From: Chloroflexota bacterium
GTDB taxonomy: Bacteria > Chloroflexota > Dehalococcoidia > Lucifugimonadales > Lucifugimonadaceae
Length of the DNA stretch: 8,646 bases
Reading direction: 5' to 3'
Assembly: GCA_002708145.1 (NCBI GenBank)
Contig: PAOV01000003.1
Location: 14,218-22,863, forward strand
Below are positions 1 through 7,062 of this stretch, in pieces (position 1 is the first letter of the stretch; each line of letters opens with the position of its first letter). The notes below the pieces were generated by a model. The model saw only the letters and a program-made list of their open reading frames with translations, searched no databases and was not told where the DNA came from. A program made the translations under genes and the position numbers.

Positions 1-551
1 ATATTTTCTTTCGTTACATACTTACATGCTTCAATAAGTGGTTTATGAGTAGACAAATGCATACATCTTAATTTTCCTGTTATCAGCATTGTTGCGACAT
101 ATTTAGAATTAGTCATTCTTTTAAAAACTTCTTGGTGACCTGTATCTTTTATACCTGCCATAGACCACGCTTCTTTGTTTATTGGTGCAGTAACCATTGC
201 TTCAACCTGTTTATTAATACATAATTCCGCACCAAATTCTACCCATTTATGACTTTCTCTTCCTGAATTTATATCTAGCTCGCCTTGAGCAAATTCAGAT
301 GTAACTTCTCCAGGATTTATTATGTAAACTTTATCGGATTTATAATCTGTTATCTGGTCAGGATGATTGATTTCTTCTAGTAGTAGTTTAGATTTATTAA
401 TTTTTATTTGATTATTTAGTACTTTTTTTGATCCAATTACTATCGGTATAAATTTTTTTTTACTTTCTTCTGATAATGCTTTTACTATTATCTCTGCACC
501 AATCCCTGAGGGATCACCCATTGTGATAGCAATTTTTATTTTATTTTTCAT
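1..551 (-). CDS. PdxA-family NAD-dependent 4-phosphate dehydrogenase (3' end outside window)
   Basis: My translation from the ATG at 551 gives 183 residues and runs off the left edge; the family is usually about 330 residues, so a bit over half is visible. Family motifs are TMGDPSGIG (residues 10-18), VTAPINKE (120-127), His139 in the TGHQE motif and His169 in STHKPL. The two histidines match metal ligands of PdxA; the third ligand would lie outside the window. Family members oxidise and decarboxylate 4-phosphohydroxy-L-threonine in pyridoxal phosphate synthesis, or act on related phosphorylated sugar acids (PdxA2 type). The visible half does not separate these roles, so no symbol is given. 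The gene begins 21 bp after the nrdJ stop on the same strand and is probably co-transcribed with it. No Shine-Dalgarno sequence precedes the ATG, but the start fits the family N-terminus. Confidence 0.88.
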   Translation of the reverse strand, partial: MKNKIKIAITMGDPSGIGAEIIVKALSEESKKKFIPIVIGSKKVLNNQIKINKSKLLLEEINHPDQITDYKSDKVYIINPGEVTSEFAQGELDINSGRESHKWVEFGAELCINKQVEAMVTAPINKEAWSMAGIKDTGHQEVFKRMTNSKYVATMLITGKLRCMHLSTHKPLIEACKYVTKEN

Positions 552-572
552 ACTTAATTATTTAAATGTGAA

Positions 573-3008
573 TTAACATTTACTATATCCGCAAGCATAA
601 CATTTCAAGCACCCCTCTTCATGAGCAAGAGTTGAAGGACATTCTGGGCATGTTTCCCCAAGCATTGAATTAACAAGTACTTTTTGTTTAGACTTTTCTA
701 AAATTTCAATTTCCTCTGCTACTGGCATACCAAGTTCTTTTGGTGAAGGAGGTGTGAACATATTTGCTTGACTTGTTTCTTTTTCTTGAAGATTTTCACT
801 AGACGATGAATTATTAGTTATTTTTTCTAATACTGAAGCAATAGCATCTGGTACAGATCTTATCATTTCACCTGAATCCCATGTGGGTACATCTGTGATA
901 CCTCTTAATTGTTCCGTCACATTAACAGGATCAATACCTGATCTAAGTGCTAGAGATGCCATTCTAGATACAGCTTCTGCCATAGCAGCATCATTACCTC
1001 CAGCTTTTCCGTGAGTAGCAAATATTTCAAACGGTCTATTATTCTCAGCCATGTTTACTGTAACAAATAAATTACCTCTACCTGTACGAACTCTTCTTGT
1101 GATTCCGTTGAGAATTGCTGGCCTATCTGCTTCAGCAATATATCCGCTGAAATCTTTAGTATCGCTTTCATTAGACTCATTTGAGGTTTCATTTGTTCCT
1201 GTGGTAAGAACTTCTTTTTCTCTTGATCCAGCTCTGTATACAGTTATACCTTTGCATTTTGTTTCCCATGCAAGCAAGTATGCATCTTCTACATCTTCAA
1301 CCGTAGCTTCGTTAGGGAAATTAATTGTTTTTGATATTCCTGCATCAGTGCTTTCTTGAAAAGCAGCTTGCATAAGAACATGATCTCTTGGTGATATGTC
1401 TGATGCTACATGGAAAAGTTCTTTTATACTATCTGGGACTTCCTGTCTATCTTGTAATGACCCACCATTTGACAGATGTTCTAGTAAATCATCATTATAA
1501 AACCCTTCATCTTTAGCTATTTTTTCAAAATTTTTGTCAACATAGTAAAGAGTTTCACCTTCTAATATATTATGCTTCCTATATGCAAGTGAGAATATTG
1601 GTTCTATCCCACTTGAAGCTCCCGCTATCATAGATATGGTTCCAGTAGGTGCTACTGTAAGTCTACATGCATTTCTATATCTCGGTGCTCCTATTTTTGC
1701 CTGTTCAGAATCGTGCCAGGCAGGAAAAGGACCTCGCTCTTCTCCTAGGGTTATAGATTCTTCATCTGCTTTCTCTTGAATGAATTTCATTAGTTTTCGC
1801 CCTAACTCAACCGCCTCTTCAGTATCATATGGAATACCAAGTTTTACTAACATGTCTGCAAAACCCATCACTCCTAGACCTAATTTTCTAGTTGAATGTG
1901 TCATTTCTCTGATTGCATCAACTGCATATTTGTTAGCATCAATGACATTATCAAGCATTCTTATAGAAACCTTAACTGCCTTAGATAGATCTTCCCAATC
2001 AATTATGTTAATTCCATCATTGCTTTCATTTATAAATTTAGCTACATCAATTGAGCCTAAGTTGCAAGATTCATTAGGTAGTAGAGGTTGTTCTCCACAT
2101 GGGTTAGTTGCTGTTATTTTTCCTATATGAAGCACAGGACTATTTCTATTTACCTCATCTAAAAATATCATTCCAGGTTCACCATTTCTCCATGCACCAT
2201 TAATTATTTTATTAAAAACCATTCTTGCATCAATCCTGTCTACTTCTACAGAAGTACTTTTAGGATCAGCTGGATTTTCTAATTTTCTTAATGGGTATGT
2301 AGTTCCATCTTTCACTGCTTGCATAAATTCATCAGATGCGCCTACAGAGATGTTAAAATTATGTATCTCACCTTCAATTTTTTTGCAATCAATAAATTCT
2401 AAAATATCGGGGTGGTGCACATCCATTACAGCCATATTCGCTCCATCTCTCTTCCCGCCTTGCGTAACAAGAGTGGAAACAGAAGATAAATGCCGTAGGA
2501 CTGATATTGGACCACAAGCTTTTCCGTGCGTGGTAGCTATAGGTGTACCTTTTGGTCTGAGTTCAGATAGTGCAAAACCTGTTCCTCCACCGAATTTTTG
2601 AACCATTGCTGCATCATGTGCTGCTCCCATTATGCCTTGCATGCTATCTTTAAGAGGTAGAACAAAACAAGCAGAGAGGGTGCCAGCACCTGTTCCTGCA
2701 TTCATTAATGTTGGGGAGTTTGGCAAATATTTTAAACTTGCCATTAATTCATAGAAGTCATTTTCTATGTTTCTAATTTCATCATCTGATTTTTCATAGT
2801 TTTTTTCAGGTTGAACAAGAGCATTAGCAACTCTCTTAAACATTTCATTTGGAGTTTCTATAATATCTCCATTTGAATTTTTTTGGAGGTATCTTTTTTC
2901 AAGAACAACATTTGCGTTATCAGAGATTATAGCTGGTTGAAATTCGTGTTTATTTTTTTCATAGTTAGTTTCTGAGTCAGTGTTTATCATTATTTTTTTA
3001 TTCTCCAT
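573..3008 (-). CDS. nrdJ: Adenosylcobalamin-dependent (class II) ribonucleoside-diphosphate reductase
   Basis: Reduces ribonucleotides to deoxyribonucleotides in the cytosol using a cobalamin-generated thiyl radical, without oxygen or a small subunit. The 811 residues hold the full barrel: NSPTLMNAGTG (97-107), Cys114, GGGTGFALSELRPKGT (140-155), NPCGE (302-306), SCNLGS (314-319) and PTGTISMIAGASSGIEP (454-470). By spacing to Thermotoga NrdJ, Cys304 is the thiyl radical cysteine, Asn302 and Glu306 flank it, and Cys114 with Cys315 form the substrate-reducing pair. A TSCPD-type domain follows at about 625-730. A polar linker leads to a C-terminal cysteine cluster (C787, C790, C800, C803, C806, C811) ending CGYSKC, which re-reduces the active site. 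No N-terminal ATP-cone is apparent. It lies 14 bp after nrdR, its probable repressor. The first ATG has no ribosome site; Met7 (ATG at 2990) has GGAG about 12 nt upstream and is an alternative start. Confidence 0.97.
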   Translation of the reverse strand: MENKKIMINTDSETNYEKNKHEFQPAIISDNANVVLEKRYLQKNSNGDIIETPNEMFKRVANALVQPEKNYEKSDDEIRNIENDFYELMASLKYLPNSPTLMNAGTGAGTLSACFVLPLKDSMQGIMGAAHDAAMVQKFGGGTGFALSELRPKGTPIATTHGKACGPISVLRHLSSVSTLVTQGGKRDGANMAVMDVHHPDILEFIDCKKIEGEIHNFNISVGASDEFMQAVKDGTTYPLRKLENPADPKSTSVEVDRIDARMVFNKIINGAWRNGEPGMIFLDEVNRNSPVLHIGKITATNPCGEQPLLPNESCNLGSIDVAKFINESNDGINIIDWEDLSKAVKVSIRMLDNVIDANKYAVDAIREMTHSTRKLGLGVMGFADMLVKLGIPYDTEEAVELGRKLMKFIQEKADEESITLGEERGPFPAWHDSEQAKIGAPRYRNACRLTVAPTGTISMIAGASSGIEPIFSLAYRKHNILEGETLYYVDKNFEKIAKDEGFYNDDLLEHLSNGGSLQDRQEVPDSIKELFHVASDISPRDHVLMQAAFQESTDAGISKTINFPNEATVEDVEDAYLLAWETKCKGITVYRAGSREKEVLTTGTNETSNESNESDTKDFSGYIAEADRPAILNGITRRVRTGRGNLFVTVNMAENNRPFEIFATHGKAGGNDAAMAEAVSRMASLALRSGIDPVNVTEQLRGITDVPTWDSGEMIRSVPDAIASVLEKITNNSSSSENLQEKETSQANMFTPPSPKELGMPVAEEIEILEKSKQKVLVNSMLGETCPECPSTLAHEEGCLKCYACGYSKC

Positions 3009-3022
3009 AATTAGCTAGTTTT

Positions 3023-3466
3023 TTATCTTTTAAGTAATTCGACTTCTTTTGTAAAAGAGTCGATGTTTTTGAAATCTCTGTAAACTGAAGCAAATCTTAT
3101 GTAAGCGACATGATCAAGCTTTTTCAAATACTTTATACACATTTGTCCAATTTTTCCTGCTTTTATTTCATTTTGGTAATTTTTATTAATTAAAATTTCA
3201 ATTTTTTCTACTATATTTGTAATTTCAACATCTGTGATAGGTCTTTTCACGCAAGCCATTTTTATAGCGCTTTCTAATTTTTCATTAGAGAAAATCTCTC
3301 TTCTACCATCACGCTTAAGTACCATTACTGGAACTATGCTAACTTTTTCATAAGTCGTAAATCTTTTTTGACACTTTTCACATAATCTTCTTCTTCTTAT
3401 CCCAACCGAAGATTCTCTAGAATCAAGAACCCTAGATCCAACTTTATGGCAGTATGGACATTCCAT
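3023..3466 (-). CDS. nrdR: Transcriptional repressor NrdR
   Basis: NrdR senses ATP/dATP and represses ribonucleotide reductase genes by binding paired NrdR boxes. The 147-residue length is typical of the family. The N-terminal zinc ribbon has ligands Cys3, Cys6, Cys29 and Cys32, with the basic stretch GIRRRRLC (22-29) between the pairs and RFTTYE (35-40) after them. The ATP-cone covers about 47-137, starting with VLKRDGRRE and ending with the hallmark VAYIRFASVYRDF (120-132). The start is supported by AAGGA nine nucleotides upstream of the ATG, one of only two good ribosome sites in the window. It heads an nrdR-nrdJ pair after a 325-bp AT-rich spacer, so its own promoter is likely there. Nearby nrdJ is the obvious target. 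I could not find a convincing pair of NrdR boxes. Confidence 0.97.
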   Translation of the reverse strand: MECPYCHKVGSRVLDSRESSVGIRRRRLCEKCQKRFTTYEKVSIVPVMVLKRDGRREIFSNEKLESAIKMACVKRPITDVEITNIVEKIEILINKNYQNEIKAGKIGQMCIKYLKKLDHVAYIRFASVYRDFKNIDSFTKEVELLKR

Positions 3467-3548
3467 GAAAGATTTTCCTTATAAAATTGTAAGCTAGTAC
3501 GCAGAAAATAACTAACGTGTAACAGTTAAATCAACTTATTACGCCTTA

Positions 3549-3598
3549 TTTACTGCGGACACAGCAAAGACTACATATAGTAGTTAATCTAAAGATTA
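3549..3598. promoter_or_regulatory. Block of three adjoining inverted repeats upstream of nrdR
   Basis: Three dyads lie nearly end to end about 80-130 bp upstream of the nrdR start. The first is TTTACTG/CAGCAAA (3549-3555 and 3562-3568, 7 bp with one G-T wobble in the minus-strand RNA, 6-nt loop). The second is ACTACATATAGTAGT (3570-3584, 5-bp arms around ATATA). The third is TAATCTAAAGATTA (3585-3598, 6-bp arms, 2-bp spacer). They could be operator sites or leader RNA hairpins. The middle one resembles an NrdR box in having an AT-rich core and ACT/AGT edges, but its length and spacing do not match the known paired 16-bp consensus. Function is inferred from position only, and AT-rich sequence forms such dyads by chance fairly often. 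Confidence 0.3.
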
Positions 3599-3669
3599 CC
3601 ACTAATGGTTGTATAATTGCAATATATATTAAATTTCAGTTTTCTCTTTTTTACTCAATTTAAAATTGC

Positions 3670-3770
3670 CTGGTATATATTTTTTTTGTGAAAATAAGTA
3701 TAAATTTTAAAAAGTTTAAAAATTGCGAAAAAAATATAGAATTTATTAATCTTACTGGGATATATTTTTT
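3670..3770. repeat. Pair of near-identical 16-bp direct repeats
   Basis: CTGGTATATATTTTTT (3670-3685) and CTGGGATATATTTTTT (3755-3770) match at 15 of 16 positions and lie 85 bp apart in the spacer downstream of the FtsZ-like gene. The non-AT CTGG edge makes this less likely to be simple AT-rich coincidence. They may be paired protein-binding sites or relics of a small duplication. No function can be assigned. Confidence 0.4.
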
Positions 3771-3791
3771 ATGAGAACAAATTTCCCAAAA

Positions 3792-4766
3792 TTAATTTAT
3801 TTTTGTAAATGCAGTTTTTTTTCTCATAAATGGAGGTATGTGAATTTCTTCTAAATTTATTTGTTCTTCTTCATTTCCACAAGCTAATTCTAAGTATCCT
3901 TTTGAAATAGTGGTAGAAAAATCATTCTTTGTTGATGCCAAAACTATGAGTTCAATTTCATTATGCATAATTTTTTTTCTTTTTATTCCAAAAAAAATAT
4001 TACATTTATTATTTGCAAAGGATTTAAGTCTATTAGACAATTCAGTCACTTCATTCATTTTGATTTCTTCACCCGAAATTATTTGGACTATCATACTATT
4101 TACGTCATTGAAATTTCCTTGAAAAAACTGTAAGTCTAGTAGATTATTAACCGCTTCTTGTGATTTGTTTATTCCTACACTTTTAGTATGACCAAACCAG
4201 GAAATATTTGAATACTTAATTACGGACATTAAATCTGCAAAGTCTATGTTAATATCACCGGCCTCATAAATAATTTTATTGATAGAAACAATTGAATTTA
4301 TAAAATTATTTATAAGTAGTTTTTTTTCACTTTCAAACATAAATTTCCCAATTTCATATGTTGTTAGAGAATTTTCATGTACAAACATTGTTGTAGTTGC
4401 TTGTGTAGAAATTTGTTTAGTTTGATCATATGTCAAAAAATTATTTTTTTTGATTAGTAAAATTACTTCATTATATTTTTTTACTGAACTAAGCACTTTA
4501 TAAATAAATTTGTAATCATCTTGATTTTCTATATCGCATACAAAAATATATAAGTCTTTTGAATTTAGAATGTAATTTATTTGGTTTATATCATTTTCAT
4601 TAGTGAGTATTTTGGTTAAGTTTAAATTATGCTTGAAAGTATTGTTGCGATATTTATTTTTTTCATCCTGGATATGAACTATATCAAAATTTTTTATAAC
4701 AGAAATTGGTAATGAGTTAATTATATCCAAACCCAATTTATTAATAGCAATAATTCTAGTTTTCAT
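3792..4766 (-). CDS. Degenerate FtsZ-like protein lacking the GTP-binding motifs
   Basis: The 324-residue protein aligns by eye with the FtsZ body from end to end. The N-terminal RIIAINKLGLDII (4-16) sits where FtsZ has the glycine-rich IKVIGVGGGGGNAV. Residues 71-106, starting DLYIFVCDI, occupy the strand before and helix after the tubulin signature, but GGGTGTG is replaced by roughly ENQDDYK (80-86). The region of the FtsZ GLGAG loop is shortened and unrecognisable. In contrast the T7 synergy loop is kept as NIDFAD (Asn173, Asp175, Asp178). The C-terminal domain follows (about 180-280), then a very short linker and IPPFMRKK (310-317), which resembles the FtsZ C-terminal peptide that binds FtsA. 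It starts 13 bp after ftsA with no ribosome site, in the usual ftsZ position. Homology to FtsZ is a visual inference. It may be a pseudo-GTPase that caps, nucleates or modulates a true FtsZ, or a diverged replacement. Sampled lines are more AT-rich than nrdJ. Confidence 0.75.
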   Translation of the reverse strand: MKTRIIAINKLGLDIINSLPISVIKNFDIVHIQDEKNKYRNNTFKHNLNLTKILTNENDINQINYILNSKDLYIFVCDIENQDDYKFIYKVLSSVKKYNEVILLIKKNNFLTYDQTKQISTQATTTMFVHENSLTTYEIGKFMFESEKKLLINNFINSIVSINKIIYEAGDINIDFADLMSVIKYSNISWFGHTKSVGINKSQEAVNNLLDLQFFQGNFNDVNSMIVQIISGEEIKMNEVTELSNRLKSFANNKCNIFFGIKRKKIMHNEIELIVLASTKNDFSTTISKGYLELACGNEEEQINLEEIHIPPFMRKKTAFTKIN

Positions 4767-4779
4767 TATGTTTGTAAAT

Positions 4780-6027
4780 TTATAATTTAATTTTTTTCAT
4801 AATTTTTGAAAAAGTAGATGAATTGCTTCCATAATGCATCCTCTCATCATCTGAGGCAAAATTTGCATGTGTAGAGTCATCTTTATTTTCTATCCCCCAT
4901 AGCATTATTCCAGAGACTGTTGCTATTGAAGGGTCGTTTTGCTTAGCAGGTATTCCAGAGAGACCTCTTGGTTCAGCTAGTCTAACATTATTTTGCAATA
5001 TATATTTTGCGATATTCATAAACCCATTTAATTTTGATCCTCCACCAGTAAATATAAATTTGCTTATATTAGTATTTTCAAGATGAGCTTCATCAAGAGA
5101 AATGGAAATCATTCTGATTAGTTCTGCTGCTCTTTCTTTTAAAATTTGTCCTAATTCTCTCTTGGTAATAGGAATTTCTTCATTCAATTTTCTTGGCTTT
5201 ATAATAATTTCATCAGTTGAATGTTTTTGATCAGGGCCTATATTACCATGATTAATTTTCAGATTTTCTGAAATGTCAAAATCTAAATCTAGTGCTATGC
5301 TTATGTCACTTGTAAATAAGTTTCCACCAATTGGTAATACTTTGCTGTGAACAATATTTCCGTTATCAAAAACTGCAATACCTGTAGTACCACCACCTAT
5401 ATCTACTACTACACTGCCTTCTTCTTTTTCAGTTGGAGACAGGACAGCTTCTGCGCTTGCTAATGGTTCGGCGACCATACCACCTTGAGTGATTTTTGAA
5501 TTAATTAGGCAGTCTTTAATATTATTAATACTATTTATTGAACTTGTAATAACATGAGTTTGAACATGTAATTCTGCAGTATGCATTCCAAGTGGGTTTA
5601 TAATTCCATGCAAACCATCTAAAGTGTAACTTCTGGGAATTGCATGCAGTAGTTTTCTATCCTTATTAATATCTACTTTACTTGCAATTTTTAAAGCTTC
5701 ATCAATATCATCTTCAGTAATAGATGTCATACCTGATGGCCTTGAAATATTTGTCCAGTGATTTTTTGATTCTAGATGTGCTCCTGAAATACCAATAAAT
5801 GCCTTTGTTATATTTATACCAAGTTCATTCGAAACATTTTCTATTGATTTAGTTATGCATTTAGAAACCTTTTCCTCATCAATAACTACTCCCTTATTCA
5901 TACCATCACATTCCACAATCATTATGCTTATAACTTCGTATGTTTTTTTTTCTTTAATTTTTGCAACCATAGTGCAAATCTTAGTTGTACCAACATCTAT
6001 TGCTACTCTAAAGTTATCTGTTGTCAT
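4780..6027 (-). CDS. ftsA: Cell division protein FtsA
   Basis: Actin-fold ATPase that anchors FtsZ to the membrane and recruits later division proteins. At 415 residues it is of normal length. Motifs are phosphate-1 AIDVGTTKI (9-17), the FtsA-specific 1C subdomain after about residue 82, phosphate-2 VDIGGGTTGIAVF (208-220) and the adenosine motif FTGGGSKL (326-333). The last residues, FSKIMKKIKL (406-415), form a short basic amphipathic segment expected to be the membrane-targeting helix, after a polar linker. The start is well supported: GGAG (6035-6038) lies 7 nt before the ATG, in the 14-bp gap after the rsmH stop. The next gene, 13 bp away, is the degenerate FtsZ-like protein, whose C-terminal peptide could contact FtsA subdomain 2B as FtsZ does. 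Confidence 0.96.
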   Translation of the reverse strand: MTTDNFRVAIDVGTTKICTMVAKIKEKKTYEVISIMIVECDGMNKGVVIDEEKVSKCITKSIENVSNELGINITKAFIGISGAHLESKNHWTNISRPSGMTSITEDDIDEALKIASKVDINKDRKLLHAIPRSYTLDGLHGIINPLGMHTAELHVQTHVITSSINSINNIKDCLINSKITQGGMVAEPLASAEAVLSPTEKEEGSVVVDIGGGTTGIAVFDNGNIVHSKVLPIGGNLFTSDISIALDLDFDISENLKINHGNIGPDQKHSTDEIIIKPRKLNEEIPITKRELGQILKERAAELIRMISISLDEAHLENTNISKFIFTGGGSKLNGFMNIAKYILQNNVRLAEPRGLSGIPAKQNDPSIATVSGIMLWGIENKDDSTHANFASDDERMHYGSNSSTFSKIMKKIKL

Positions 6028-6034
6028 TTTTTTT

Positions 6035-6038
6035 CTCC
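6035..6038 (-). promoter_or_regulatory. Ribosome-binding site of ftsA
   Basis: GGAG on the minus strand, 7 nt from the ftsA ATG and in the gap after the rsmH stop codon. It fixes the ftsA start. It is notable because most genes in this window lack such a site. Confidence 0.7.
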
Positions 6039-6041
6039 ATA

Positions 6042-6980
6042 TTAAATTCTTTCAGCTATTCTTAATTTTGCGCTTCTTGATCTAGGGTTATTGATTATTT
6101 CGTTTTCTGAAGGGATGATTGGTTTTTTATTAATTATTTTTACTGTCTTTTCATGCTCGCATGAGCATATGGGAGATCTAGGAGGACAAATACAATTTGA
6201 AGATTGCTTCTTAAAAAAGTTTTTTACTATTCTATCTTCAAGAGAATGATATGAAATTACCGCAATTCTCCCACCTTCTCCTATAACAGTTAATGATTCT
6301 TCTAAAGCAGTTTCCAATGCTGCTAATTCATCATTTACTGCTATTCTTATAGCCTGGAATGTTTTAGTAGCAGGGTTAATTTTTTGATTTTTTCTTTTTG
6401 GAATTATTTCACAGATTAAGTTAGCAAGTTCTAGAGATGACTTGATTGGTCTATTTCTTACAATACTCTTTGCAATTTTCCTTGATTTTTTTTCTTCACC
6501 AAAATAAAAAATTAAATTAGCAAGCTCATTTTCATCATAGTTATTTATTATTTGTGATGCAGATAAATTTTGATTGTAACTAAATCGCATATCTAGAGGG
6601 TCTGCTCTCCTAAAACTAAAACCTCTTGATTCCGCGTCGAGTTGAAGAGATGATACTCCTAGATCAAATATGATCCCATGAACTGGTAAAAAATTATATC
6701 TCACAGCAATCGGTCTGATATTTTTAAAATTATCGTTTATAGCTAGAAATTTATCGGAAGAATAATTAACTCTTTTTTTTGCTACTGAAACAGCTTCATG
6801 GTCTGCATCAATACCTAAAACTTGACCGCCAGGTTCAGACTCTGAAAGAATTTTAGATGTGTGCCCTCCTTCACCAAGAGTGGCATCAATATATCTACCA
6901 CCAGGTGTTATGTCCAGGCCTTCAATAATCTCCTTAGTCATCACCGGAGTATGGTATAAATTAAGCTCTTTTAATATCAA
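6042..6980 (-). CDS. rsmH: 16S rRNA (cytosine-1402 N4)-methyltransferase RsmH (MraW)
   Basis: Transfers a methyl group from S-adenosylmethionine to N4 of C1402 in 16S rRNA, tuning the P site; it is traditionally the head of the division/cell-wall cluster. The 312 residues are the usual length. Seen are YHTPVM near the start (9-14), the SAM-binding YIDATLGEGGHTSKIL (30-45), GIDAD (56-60), FDLGVSSLQLD (105-115), RGFSFRRADPLDMR (119-132), VNDELAALE (215-223) and SYHSLEDRIVKNFF (243-256). A four-cysteine patch follows (C263, C265, C272, C274), and the C-terminal RSRSAKLR matches the family. The start appears to be TTG at 6980: an in-frame stop lies two codons upstream, and the next starts would remove conserved residues. 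No mraZ lies upstream; the gene is divergent from the molybdopterin gene. Confidence 0.96.
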   Translation of the reverse strand: MILKELNLYHTPVMTKEIIEGLDITPGGRYIDATLGEGGHTSKILSESEPGGQVLGIDADHEAVSVAKKRVNYSSDKFLAINDNFKNIRPIAVRYNFLPVHGIIFDLGVSSLQLDAESRGFSFRRADPLDMRFSYNQNLSASQIINNYDENELANLIFYFGEEKKSRKIAKSIVRNRPIKSSLELANLICEIIPKRKNQKINPATKTFQAIRIAVNDELAALETALEESLTVIGEGGRIAVISYHSLEDRIVKNFFKKQSSNCICPPRSPICSCEHEKTVKIINKKPIIPSENEIINNPRSRSAKLRIAERI

Positions 6981-7024
6981 GGTGTCTTAAACTCATATTT
7001 AATTATTTTGTGATACACATTTGA

Positions 7025-7054
7025 ATTATGCCACATAAAAAAAAATGAGTTCAA
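7025..7054 (-). promoter_or_regulatory. Candidate promoter of the rsmH-ftsA-ftsZ-like operon
   Basis: On the minus strand, TTGAAC (7049-7054) and CATAAT (7025-7030) are separated by 18 bp and resemble sigma-70 -35 and -10 boxes (four and five of six positions). Predicted transcription would start near 7018, leaving a leader of about 38 nt before the TTG start of rsmH. The spacer contains a run of nine A (plus strand, 7037-7045), which may bend the DNA. The prediction is from consensus matching only. Confidence 0.4.
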
Positions 7055-7062
7055 TACAATAT

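Larger units (their letters stand above)
3467..3791. other. AT-rich intergenic region between the FtsZ-like gene and nrdR
   Basis: No open reading frame of note exists on either strand; the few ATGs meet stops within a few codons or lie over the end of the FtsZ-like gene. It should hold the end of the division transcript and the start of the nrdR transcript. Structure seen: three adjoining inverted repeats (3549-3598), a 13-bp palindrome CAATTTAAAATTG (3656-3668), a near-exact 16-bp direct repeat (3670-3685 and 3755-3770), and inverted 5-mers TGGGA/TCCCA (3756-3760 and 3784-3788). A weak minus-strand promoter candidate is TTGATT (3529-3534), a 17-bp spacer, then TATTTT (3506-3511). No hairpin with a clear following T-run in the minus-strand sense was found, so the terminator is unidentified. 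Confidence 0.6.

Noticed and set aside
1051..2601. Open frames on the plus strand at 1051-1359, 1780-2130 and 2350-2601
   Set aside because: They lie antisense inside nrdJ, whose protein is conserved throughout; their translations show no family motifs.
3570..3584. NrdR box at ACTACATATAGTAGT
   Set aside because: It is 15 bp, lacks the consensus spacing of the C and G positions, and no second box lies about 31 bp away.
3467..3791. Cobalamin riboswitch upstream of nrdR-nrdJ
   Set aside because: No B12-box-like conserved element or multi-helix GC-bearing core could be found on the minus strand.
3910..4122. Plus-strand frame antisense to the FtsZ-like gene
   Set aside because: The minus-strand frame carries recognisable FtsZ motifs; this one is a hydrophobic shadow with no start signals.
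3792..4766. Reading the FtsZ-like gene as a pseudogene or frameshift artefact
   Set aside because: The frame is uninterrupted over 324 codons, has both ends of an FtsZ body and keeps specific functional motifs.
5855..6085. Plus-strand frame across the ftsA/rsmH junction
   Set aside because: It overlaps the conserved start of ftsA and end of rsmH and has no ribosome site or recognisable motif.
6961..6996. Short leader frame MSLRHLDIKRA overlapping the rsmH start
   Set aside because: Eleven codons without a ribosome site, in another frame; such frames are expected by chance.
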